Assembly (NCBI RefSeq): GCF_013155385.1
Contig: NZ_JABJUQ010000007.1
Coordinates: 974,001 to 1,038,000, forward strand
Length of the DNA stretch: 64,000 bases
DNA from: Bacillus sp. WMMC1349
Lineage (GTDB): Bacteria > Bacillota > Bacilli > Bacillales > Bacillaceae
Direction of reading: 5' to 3'
Positions 7,841-14,900 of the stretch are shown here, one piece after another; position 1 is the first letter of the stretch, and the number at the start of each line of letters is the position of its first letter. The notes beneath the pieces were generated by a model. That model did not search any database and was not told the DNA's origin. It worked only from the letters and a program-made list of their open reading frames with translations. Both the position numbers and the translations under genes were made by a program.

Positions 7841-9772
7841 TTAAGGAAACGGGTGGGGATGGTGATTGAGTTGTTCGGGTTTCATCTTTTCTTCTGTAAA
7901 CCCAAGTTTCCTCGGAACTGTTAACACTCGCTCAAGTCCAGTTAGGCGGGTGAGGCGGTGTCCGAATGTCATGGGCAACATACCCGGGATTAAGACTTTC
8001 ACACAATATAAGCCATTTCGTTTAATCGCAGGGGAAGTTTGATCGACAACGATTACCTCAAGACTGAGGCGGTGAAACCTTTCAAGCAGATTGCGAAGAT
8101 CTTCGCTCAAGTCAAAGTTTGCTTGGTCTAGTTTGAAAGCGTCTTTGAATGTTTGTAGGGGCTGTTTTTGATTTAGTAGAAACTGAAGACGGTTTTCAGC
8201 TTCAGGTAACCCGTATAGCATACTATGTTGTTCCATTTTCTGTACTAAAAAAGGGTTGGAGAGCATTTCTAAATATTGATCACGGTCAGCTGTGAATTTT
8301 TGATCATGCTTTAACATCATTCCAGCCAACTCGTGACACGCGCTTTTAACCGCTTTTATAGGATTTAGATGGGCACCGCCTGTGCAAATAAGATTTAAAC
8401 CATGAGCCTTTTTGTTTTTAGCGATAGCCCAAATACTTGGAATACCGTGTTCCATGGTCGAATTGTAAACATGCAAATCATATCCTGCGACAGCGCGAAT
8501 TCGTTCTAACATAAATTGCAACTCATGATCATCACAAGACTTAAGGTCAAGCTGTTGAAGAGGAAGCTGAGCATACCAGGTAATTAAAAAAGAATCGCGT
8601 TCAACGACTTCTAAAATGGCATGAAAGATTGCTTCTTCCAAACTGCTGCCTAACGCACATCCATTAGATGTCTCATACACAAAACTGTTCTTTCGTCCCA
8701 AACTATAGTAGGCTAGCGTCTCTGGTACTAATATCGGTCGTTCTTGTAAAAAAGAATAACCCCACACCCAATTCATTGGAAGATGTGGATCAAACGGTTT
8801 AAAGGGGAAATCAGCCTGCTGATACTGTTTTTCATCGTGCAATCCCGCTTTTCTCGGATCAAGTGCCAGCGTCTCTAACTGCTCGTAACAATCATAAATC
8901 ATTGTTCGTTTGCCCCGTGGTTCGATTCCTGAATAACGTTCTAGTCCTTCTAAAATAGCCGTTAACTCGCTTTCTTCATATGAATGGCTCCTGCCGCCGA
9001 CAGCTTCATTTCCAATCCATAAAGGCATATTGACAATCATATCAGCAAACGGCAGAATGGCATCATATCTTTTACTATTAAAAATCCCTGTTCGCTGATC
9101 AAGATATTCTGTCTTAAGTACACTTTTTAATTCAGCTAAATCGCGAACACGAAAACGATCAAGACTTGTTTTCGGATTTGGCTGAAGTTTAAGCAGGGCT
9201 AATTCTGCTGTATCTTCAGGTATACGGCTGCAAATCGGACATGATGGATCAGGGATAAAGGAGTGAGAAGAACTTTCTAATGTTTTCATATTGATGAACA
9301 GCAATCGATTTTCCAGATGATAATGACCGTGGTTTATGACATTTTCGATTTCTTTACAAATCAACAAAATCATCTGACGGCAGCCGTTCTTTGAGGCCCA
9401 TGGGTCACGGTTGACCTCTCCCTCTAATTCCAGCAGTTGTTGACTGTCTGGACTGTTGATGATCCGTCTCATATCAGCACATTGAGAACACCCAGAGTCA
9501 GAGTTGCCCGGATCAACCAGTGGACCGATAATACCTTCACCAAATAAAACAAAACCGCGAAGCCATGGAATGCCGATTTGACGGAATTTTTCGTCTGCTT
9601 TGCGGTATAAATATGGGCGGCAAGTATCATGTACGACAATAGCAAGCTGAGTTCCGTTAGGTATTCCAGCCTCAAAATCAGCTTGACAGATCACCTTATA
9701 TTTTGCGGATAATTGTTTTAACACACCGTCAGCGATCACACCGTCACCAATTAGTAAAATGGTGTGTTCCAT
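7841..9772 (-). CDS. YcaO-domain TOMM cyclodehydratase
   Basis: 643 aa. The N-terminus is a degenerate E1-like/cyclodehydratase domain (residues 1-200) with the paired zinc motifs CSQC (95-98) and CPIC (178-181). The remainder is a YcaO domain (about 210-643) with the ATP/Mg-binding signatures EESELTAILEGLERYSG and SSLEEAIFHAILEVVERDS, ending in the Pro-rich tail HPHPFP typical of active YcaO cyclodehydratases. It uses ATP to convert Cys/Ser of the precursor to thiazoline/oxazoline. ATG 9772 is chosen (AAAGGAGG seven nt upstream, TGATG one-base overlap with the upstream stop), giving translational coupling to the maturation protein. Confidence 0.9.
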   Translation of the reverse strand: MEHTILLIGDGVIADGVLKQLSAKYKVICQADFEAGIPNGTQLAIVVHDTCRPYLYRKADEKFRQIGIPWLRGFVLFGEGIIGPLVDPGNSDSGCSQCADMRRIINSPDSQQLLELEGEVNRDPWASKNGCRQMILLICKEIENVINHGHYHLENRLLFINMKTLESSSHSFIPDPSCPICSRIPEDTAELALLKLQPNPKTSLDRFRVRDLAELKSVLKTEYLDQRTGIFNSKRYDAILPFADMIVNMPLWIGNEAVGGRSHSYEESELTAILEGLERYSGIEPRGKRTMIYDCYEQLETLALDPRKAGLHDEKQYQQADFPFKPFDPHLPMNWVWGYSFLQERPILVPETLAYYSLGRKNSFVYETSNGCALGSSLEEAIFHAILEVVERDSFLITWYAQLPLQQLDLKSCDDHELQFMLERIRAVAGYDLHVYNSTMEHGIPSIWAIAKNKKAHGLNLICTGGAHLNPIKAVKSACHELAGMMLKHDQKFTADRDQYLEMLSNPFLVQKMEQHSMLYGLPEAENRLQFLLNQKQPLQTFKDAFKLDQANFDLSEDLRNLLERFHRLSLEVIVVDQTSPAIKRNGLYCVKVLIPGMLPMTFGHRLTRLTGLERVLTVPRKLGFTEEKMKPEQLNHHPHPFP

Positions 9773-11595
9773 CACACTTCCTCCTTTGAAAGACGCACAG
9801 CATAGATATCGAGGTGTTTTTTCAGAATGGGTTCAACCGGAAAATCATAAACAAGAAGTTGTAAACCGTGCTGTTTTAACTGTGTTAATGTCAATTTCAT
9901 CAACTTTGGAAAATCTTCAATCATATCAATATGAACTGGCTTTATATGGTTTTGATTCACAATCAGAGAAATGTTTTTTTGTGGCTGTATATTCATTAGA
10001 GCTCGCTCCAATGTTTTCCTTAGTGCTAATGTGATATTTATACCCGCACTTTGGTACCATTGATCATGTAGACATACCCATATGACAGGAAAACCTGCTA
10101 CTTCTGTGCCTGAAAAAATCTTTGCAGGGCTGTTCAACTGCTTCATGATATTCAAATAGTACTCACAATGATGATCATTGATCTCTTCTAAAGTGATTGG
10201 TGATATAATTTCTTTTCCATTCCACTCCCGTTTTTCCAATTCATGATTTAAACATGTTTGCAATCCTCTTAGTACGGCTTCTGCAAACATGTCTCCTGCT
10301 CCTACACCTAGAAACTGATTTTCCTCAATATAGGAATGAACAAGTTTTGAGCCATACATTTCAATCCCGATCAGTCCGGCCTCTCGTCGAGCTTCTTCAT
10401 GGGTATATCCGACACAAATCTTTTTTGCTAAAAGTTCAGCTGGTCCTGTTGATAATGGATTGACAGGTTGCACATAACACTGTGACAAAGGGAGCTGTTT
10501 TAAATTTTTTTCTTCCCATAAATGAAAGATTCCGATTGTTTCACAAGTTAGTTGACTAAATAGTTGAAAGATATGACTTGTTTCTTTGGAATCGATTGTC
10601 ATTCTCGTCTCCATGTCGTGGATGAAGCGAAGTTCAGCGGTGTTAGTATTGACAAGCGGATGAGAGGGGAACCAGTACCAAGTACTTTCCAACGTCACTA
10701 GGTCAAGAAGATAAACATGGTTTCGTTTCGATAATTGAGATAGGCCGGTAACGGCTTTAAATACTTCAAAAGCAATGATATTTGCGAGCATGTCTTTTCC
10801 TATGGAAGAATACGTTTCAAGTTTGTGATGATCCAAGAGAGCCGTATTGTGAAGGCGTCGCCATGCTGATTCAAAGCATCCATCATGATGATCCAGTGTG
10901 ACAGGTCCCGCTAAGCCAATTTGTTTCAAACAGACTGCCGGGAAAAAACTTTTGCCTTTTTTTCTGCATTCTCTTTGGAGCTCACTGATTTTTTCTGGAT
11001 CGGCATCTTCAGAAACATATAATACCCAGTCGAAAGGGATGATGGCTTCCTGCATATTTTGTGTTGGTATCACTTCAATCGTTGCATCATGTACATTTAC
11101 CAGCTCTGAAGTTGGGTGCTGGACATAAATTGTGGTGAATCCCGTCTCAGCTAAGGCGCGCACCATTGAAACGACAAAGGAACCAGAACCTAGTAATAAT
11201 ACTTTTGCATTGCGGCATAATTGAAAGCGATATGCTCCTGAATTCGTAAAACTCTCAATCCATTCGATTTGTGATGCGTACGTGTTAAGCTCTTCACATT
11301 GCAACCTATGAGACTCATCACAACTTACATCCCGAACAAATCCGTTTTTTTGAAGAATATCTCCGATTTCAAACACTCTGTTACGGTATGGAGTGGATAA
11401 TCCAGCTGTCAATTCTTCAAGGGTGTGTTTGCCATTAAACATAGGCGATAATTTTTCGATCCACTGATAAATGGAATCACCTTTTATTCGAAAGGAACCA
11501 GAGTTGTTTCTAAAATAAACGCCACCATTTGGATCACGAAGAAAACATGTATCTTGCTTCACCTTTAAGCGAGTGGATGCGGTCAAGTTTGTCAT
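9772..11595 (-). CDS. thiazole-containing bacteriocin maturation protein (ThiF/E1-like)
   Basis: 607 aa from ATG 11595 (strong SD AAGGAGGAG; an upstream TTG-type extension lacks one). Residues 1-90 look like a RiPP recognition element (winged-helix, with VYFRNNSGSFRIKG and a TLEELTAGL helix), followed by a ThiF/E1-like domain with AKVLLLGSGSFVVS. This matches the 'ocin_ThiF-like' proteins that partner with YcaO in heterocycloanthracin-type loci: it would bind the leader peptide and present it to the YcaO enzyme. Sits between precursor and YcaO genes, on the same strand. Confidence 0.85.
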   Translation of the reverse strand: MTNLTASTRLKVKQDTCFLRDPNGGVYFRNNSGSFRIKGDSIYQWIEKLSPMFNGKHTLEELTAGLSTPYRNRVFEIGDILQKNGFVRDVSCDESHRLQCEELNTYASQIEWIESFTNSGAYRFQLCRNAKVLLLGSGSFVVSMVRALAETGFTTIYVQHPTSELVNVHDATIEVIPTQNMQEAIIPFDWVLYVSEDADPEKISELQRECRKKGKSFFPAVCLKQIGLAGPVTLDHHDGCFESAWRRLHNTALLDHHKLETYSSIGKDMLANIIAFEVFKAVTGLSQLSKRNHVYLLDLVTLESTWYWFPSHPLVNTNTAELRFIHDMETRMTIDSKETSHIFQLFSQLTCETIGIFHLWEEKNLKQLPLSQCYVQPVNPLSTGPAELLAKKICVGYTHEEARREAGLIGIEMYGSKLVHSYIEENQFLGVGAGDMFAEAVLRGLQTCLNHELEKREWNGKEIISPITLEEINDHHCEYYLNIMKQLNSPAKIFSGTEVAGFPVIWVCLHDQWYQSAGINITLALRKTLERALMNIQPQKNISLIVNQNHIKPVHIDMIEDFPKLMKLTLTQLKQHGLQLLVYDFPVEPILKKHLDIYAVRLSKEEV

Positions 11596-11670
11596 GCAGC
11601 TCCTCCTTAAGATGATGTAAAAAAACACATACCATTATATGTCATCCGGTTTGTCCAATATGTTGAGCAG

Positions 11671-11702
11671 ATAAAGCCCCTGCAGTTCGTACAGGGGCAG
11701 TA
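11671..11702 (-). terminator. partial terminator between precursor and maturation genes
   Basis: GCCCCTG (11676-11682) pairs with CAGGGGC (11692-11698); on the minus strand the stem is followed by TTTATC. It would let most transcripts end after the precursor, so that the substrate is made in excess over the enzymes, a common RiPP arrangement. The role is inferred. Confidence 0.6.
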
Positions 11703-11713
11703 TTCGATCAGGA

Positions 11714-12088
11714 CTACATACCACCATACCAGCAACAGTGACCAGCGCAACTCCAACAGCTTCCGCAGCTGGCACAGCTGGCGCAACTCCAACAGCTTCC
11801 GCAACTGCCACAGCTGGCGCAACTCCAACAACTTCCGCAACTGCCACAGCTGGCACAACTCCAACAGCTTCCGCAACTGCCACAGCTGGCGCAACTCCAA
11901 CAGCTTCCGCAACTGCCACAGCTGGCACAACTCCAACAGCTTCCGCAACTGCCACAGCTACCACAACTCCAACAACTTCCTGAATGCATCATATTAGCAT
12001 CATGACGGATAGGATCCCAAGCCATCATCTCACCTGCCTGGAAATGATCCATCTCTAATGATTGTAGTTCATCATGAAAATGTTGCAT
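11714..12088 (-). CDS. TOMM precursor peptide, heterocycloanthracin/sonorensin type
   Basis: 124 aa, SD AGAGGTGG before the ATG. Residues 1-36 are a leader rich in acidic residues, Met and His (…[17 protein letters not shown]…); residues 37-114 are 26 uninterrupted X-Ser-Cys triplets (X = Gly, Trp or Ala); the tail is [10 protein letters not shown]. That gives 28 Cys and 26 core Ser. The pattern is the repeated Cys-Xaa-Xaa design of the heterocycloanthracin family, and the C-terminal GHCC…GGM end resembles sonorensin-like precursors. Every Ser-Cys pair is a potential oxazole-thiazole substrate. First gene of the operon with its maturation enzymes directly downstream. Confidence 0.88.
   Translation of the reverse strand: MQHFHDELQSLEMDHFQAGEMMAWDPIRHDANMMHSGSCWSCGSCGSCGSCWSCASCGSCGSCWSCASCGSCGSCWSCASCGSCGSCWSCASCGSCGSCWSCASCASCGSCWSCAGHCCWYGGM
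11749..11984. repeat. 36-bp tandem repeat inside the TOMM precursor gene
   Basis: Unit begins AACTCCAACAGCTTCCGCAA on the plus strand and recurs exactly every 36 bases at 11749, 11785, 11821, 11857, 11893, 11929 and (partial) 11965. Each unit encodes four triplets (one Trp, one Ala, two Gly type). Copies differ by only one or two bases, so copy number is likely to vary between strains. Confidence 0.95.
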
Positions 12089-12259
12089 GTTTCCACCTCT
12101 TTTTTCATATTCATAAACTAAATTTTCCTAAGGTATTGAAAGAAAATAAACACCCGGGGTCTCTCGATATCAAAATATGGGATTTGTTAGGTGGTTGTTA
12201 CTGCTTTAACCGCCTATTTTCTAATGAAAGAACCTAGTGGAAACTTTCGAGAAGTCATA

Positions 12260-12288
12260 TAAAAAAACCGGCCTGATCAGACCGGTTA
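12260..12288 (-). terminator. terminator of nhaX
   Basis: AACCGG (12266-12271) / CCGGTT (12282-12287), followed on the minus strand by seven T. Nothing else is recognised in the gap 12089-12259. Confidence 0.85.
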
Positions 12289-12298
12289 AATGAGAACC

Positions 12299-12730
12299 TT
12301 ATTTGATGATTAAGACAGGTATTTCTGATTCAGTGGAAATCTTGTCACTGACACTGCCAAACAACAATTTTTTTATGCGATTTTGGTCCCGAGTCCCTGT
12401 AATAATCAGATCGGCACCGAGTTTTTCCGCGTGATCAAGGATTGCGTTTGCAGGATCACCTTCTAAAATAGCAATTTCAGCTGTAAGCTGATTCTCGTTT
12501 AAGACTCGTTTTGCTGAAGCAAGTGCTTCTTCTGTGCTGTCTTCATAGATGATAGGTTCGTCATTTAATGTTTCATATGGAGGAGAGATTTTTACCTCCT
12601 GAACATGTGCGATGAACAATTTGGAACCGAGCCTTTTTGTCAGTTCAATTGCTTTCATAAGGGCACTTTTGCTTTCATCTTTTTCGTCAAATGCAACAAG
12701 GATTCGAGCCGCTTTAAACAAATGAATCAT
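12299..12730 (-). CDS. nhaX: universal stress protein family (NhaX)
   Basis: About 144 aa UspA fold: AARILVAFDEKDESKSALMKA at the start, LGADLIITGTRDQNRIKKLLFGSVSDKI with the G-(x)2-G-(x)9-G(S) ATP-binding loop, ending PVLIIK. The open frame extends far upstream but those 48 residues look non-coding. ATG 12730 abuts the SD GAAAGGA; a TTG at 12721 has better spacing and may be the true start. In B. subtilis NhaX is linked to nhaC regulation; here the TOMM locus separates them. Confidence 0.8.
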   Translation of the reverse strand: MIHLFKAARILVAFDEKDESKSALMKAIELTKRLGSKLFIAHVQEVKISPPYETLNDEPIIYEDSTEEALASAKRVLNENQLTAEIAILEGDPANAILDHAEKLGADLIITGTRDQNRIKKLLFGSVSDKISTESEIPVLIIK

Positions 12731-12853
12731 TCCTTTCAAGAATGGATTTATTATTGTTATACCCGTTTTTTGATAAAGTTTAACAATCAAGTTGACAATA
12801 AAAGATTCGTATAATAAGATGGAAAATATTAATAAGAATGGGAGGTTACCGTC

Positions 12854-12925
12854 ATGTTGAAAACAATAAATCAAACATTTCTAAGAAAATTGAATCATAA
12901 CGTGGCGGTGGAAAACCTCTCTTAG
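12854..12925 (+). CDS. putative leader peptide of the yheIH (bmrCD) operon
   Basis: 23-codon frame, ATG with SD GGGAGG eight nt upstream, ending in the residues HNVAVENLS. It lies 220 nt upstream of yheI, and its stop is followed by two competing hairpins. B. subtilis yheJ (bmrB) is a leader peptide at this position that controls bmrCD by ribosome-mediated attenuation; the position and logic match, although this frame is shorter than the reported bmrB product. Too short for sequence-based family assignment, so the call rests on context. Confidence 0.6.
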   Translation: MLKTINQTFLRKLNHNVAVENLS

Positions 12926-12949
12926 ATTATTCTTCAAAATGCAAGTGGA

Positions 12950-13034
12950 GGCGTATGTCGCGTTAAGAGCGGGCATACGCCTTTTGATTGATATGAGAAA
13001 GGCATGCTGCAAAATAAACAGTATGTCTTTTTTT
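12950..13034 (+). promoter_or_regulatory. transcription attenuator upstream of yheI
   Basis: Three mutually exclusive pairings are visible. (1) GGCGTATG (12950-12957) with CATACGCC (12974-12981). (2) GGCATGCTG (13001-13009) with CAGTATGTC (13019-13027), followed by seven T: an intrinsic terminator. (3) GGCATAC (12972-12978) with GTATGTC (13021-13027), which would break both. A ribosome stalled on the leader peptide could block hairpin 1, allow pairing 3 and let transcription proceed into yheI. Confidence 0.7.
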
Positions 13035-13065
13035 CATATATAAATAAGTAAGAGGAGGGATTTTT

Positions 13066-13125
13066 GTGCTCATTATTAGAAAAAGAGAAAGCCATGATTG
13101 TAAGGAAAAACTTGAAGGCGGTTAA
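13066..13125 (+). CDS. second short frame before yheI (doubtful)
   Basis: A GTG at 13066 opens 19 codons to a TAA at 13123-13125, behind a very strong SD (GAGGAGGG, 13052-13059). A TTG two bases earlier (13064) would instead open a 39-codon frame running to 13183 across the yheI start. Either could couple translation to yheI. I cannot tell which, if any, is translated; the SD is too good to ignore. Confidence 0.35.
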   Translation: MLIIRKRESHDCKEKLEGG

Positions 13126-13145
13126 CAAAATGGAGGGATGTCATC

Positions 13146-14900
13146 ATGTTTTCTGTTTTATGGAAGTTAGGTTGGTTTTTTAAGGACTCTTGGAAGCGCT
13201 ATACAATAGCGATTACCCTGCTTTTAATTGTGAATGTGTTAGAAATGTTTCCCCCGAAGCTATTCGGAAATGTAATTGATGATATCCAAGCAGGTACTTT
13301 TTCGATGGCAGCCATGCTCCGTTATATTGGTTTATTTATCTGTTTGGCAATCGTTGTGTATATGTTGACGTATTACTGGATGTATCAATTGTTTGGCGGT
13401 GCAAATCTGATTGAAAAACTCCTCAGATCCAAACTAATGGGGCATTTATTAAAAATGACTCCGACTTTTTATGAAAAGAACCGAACCGGAGATTTGATGG
13501 CAAGAGCGACGAATGATTTAAAAGCCATTTCAATGACTGCTGGTTTTGGAATATTAACATTGGTTGACTCGACAGTTTATATGTTGACACTTCTTTTTAC
13601 GATGAGTTTTTTCATTAGCTGGAAACTGACACTTGCGGCGATTATTCCTCTCCCATTAATGGCAGCGGCCATCAGTGTATACGGAAAAAGAATTCATCAG
13701 CGTTTTACTGAAGCGCAGCAAGCGTTCGGCGATTTAAATGATCAAGTCCTTGAATCAATCTCAGGTGTCAGAGTGATTCGTGCGTATGTCCAAGAAAGAA
13801 GCGATGTCAGCCGGTTTAACAGGATGACAGCAGATGTGTACGAGAAAAACATGAAAGTAGCACGGATTGAAGCTCTGTTTGAACCAACTGTTAAATTGCT
13901 AGTCGGCATCAGTTATTTAATTGGCTTAGGCTATGGCGCTTATCTTGTCTTTCGTAGTCAACTTACTTTGGGGGAACTTGTTGCATTTAATGTTTATCTT
14001 GGCATGCTGATCTGGCCGATGTTTGCTATCGGTGAACTGATCAATGTGATGCAAAGAGGGAATGCGTCACTTGATAGGGTAAATAAGACATTGTCCTATC
14101 TGCCCGATGTGACAGAAGCACCGCATGTTGAAAAAACGAAACCAGGGGATCTTGTCTTTGACAATGTTAGTTTTTCGTATCCAAGCTCAAGTTCAGACAA
14201 TCTTAAGTCCATTTCATTTACTGTTTTAAAAGGGCAAACCATTGGGATAGTAGGGAGGACAGGAAGTGGAAAAACGACATTGATCAAACAGCTTTTAAGA
14301 CAATATCCAAAGGGAACAGGAACGATCACCATTTCTGGTGTGCCGATCGAGAACATCTCTCTTGACGAATTACATAGCTGGATCGGATATGTCCCTCAAG
14401 ATCATGTATTATTTTCAAAAACGATGAAAGAGAATATTTTGTTTGGGACTCAAGATGGAAAAGACCAGGATGTCAAAGGTGTTATTCGAGCAGCTCATTT
14501 AGAAAAGGATCTCGAACAACTCCCTGAGGGACTTGAGACAATGGTAGGAGAGAAAGGTGTCGCCTTGTCTGGCGGACAAAAACAACGAGTTTCAATTGCT
14601 CGAGCATTAATCAAAGAACCACATATCTTGATTTTAGATGATTCGCTATCGGCTGTTGATGCAAAAACAGAACGGGTGATGATCGAAAATATTCGGGATA
14701 AACGGAAAGAAAAAACAACGTTCATCATCTCACATCGTATGTCAACAGTCGAGCATGCTGATGTCATACTCGTGGTAGAAGATGGAAAAATAACGGAACG
14801 GGGCACTCACCGAGAGCTGATTGAAAGAAAAGGCTGGTATTACGAGCAATATGAAGCACAGCAGCACACTCCAGTGGAAGCAGGGGGGAATGGCGCATGA
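13146..14900 (+). CDS. yheI: ABC exporter half-transporter YheI (BmrC)
   Basis: 584 aa, an exporter half-molecule with six transmembrane helices (residues 1-310), then an ATPase domain: Walker A GRTGSGKTTL, Q-loop VPQDHVLF, signature LSGGQKQRVSIARAL, Walker B ILILDDSLSAVD. The residue after Walker B is Asp rather than Glu, so this half carries a degenerate catalytic site, as in B. subtilis BmrC; YheH supplies the functional one. The heterodimer exports drugs. SD GGAGGG precedes the ATG; the stop overlaps yheH by 4 nt. Confidence 0.93.
   Translation: MFSVLWKLGWFFKDSWKRYTIAITLLLIVNVLEMFPPKLFGNVIDDIQAGTFSMAAMLRYIGLFICLAIVVYMLTYYWMYQLFGGANLIEKLLRSKLMGHLLKMTPTFYEKNRTGDLMARATNDLKAISMTAGFGILTLVDSTVYMLTLLFTMSFFISWKLTLAAIIPLPLMAAAISVYGKRIHQRFTEAQQAFGDLNDQVLESISGVRVIRAYVQERSDVSRFNRMTADVYEKNMKVARIEALFEPTVKLLVGISYLIGLGYGAYLVFRSQLTLGELVAFNVYLGMLIWPMFAIGELINVMQRGNASLDRVNKTLSYLPDVTEAPHVEKTKPGDLVFDNVSFSYPSSSSDNLKSISFTVLKGQTIGIVGRTGSGKTTLIKQLLRQYPKGTGTITISGVPIENISLDELHSWIGYVPQDHVLFSKTMKENILFGTQDGKDQDVKGVIRAAHLEKDLEQLPEGLETMVGEKGVALSGGQKQRVSIARALIKEPHILILDDSLSAVDAKTERVMIENIRDKRKEKTTFIISHRMSTVEHADVILVVEDGKITERGTHRELIERKGWYYEQYEAQQHTPVEAGGNGA

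Noticed and set aside
11607..11983. Several long frames overlapping the precursor gene, on both strands
   Set aside because: They arise because the repeat is a multiple of three and lacks stops in all frames; only the Ser-Cys frame has a proper SD, leader and matching enzymes.
11749..11984. Possible CRISPR array (36-bp repeats)
   Set aside because: The repeats are contiguous with no unique spacers, keep one reading frame and encode the TOMM core; no cas genes are present.
12792..12815. TTGACA…TATAAT as promoter of the yheIH leader
   Set aside because: The spacing is only 12 nt, too short for sigma-A; the true promoter may use other elements nearby.
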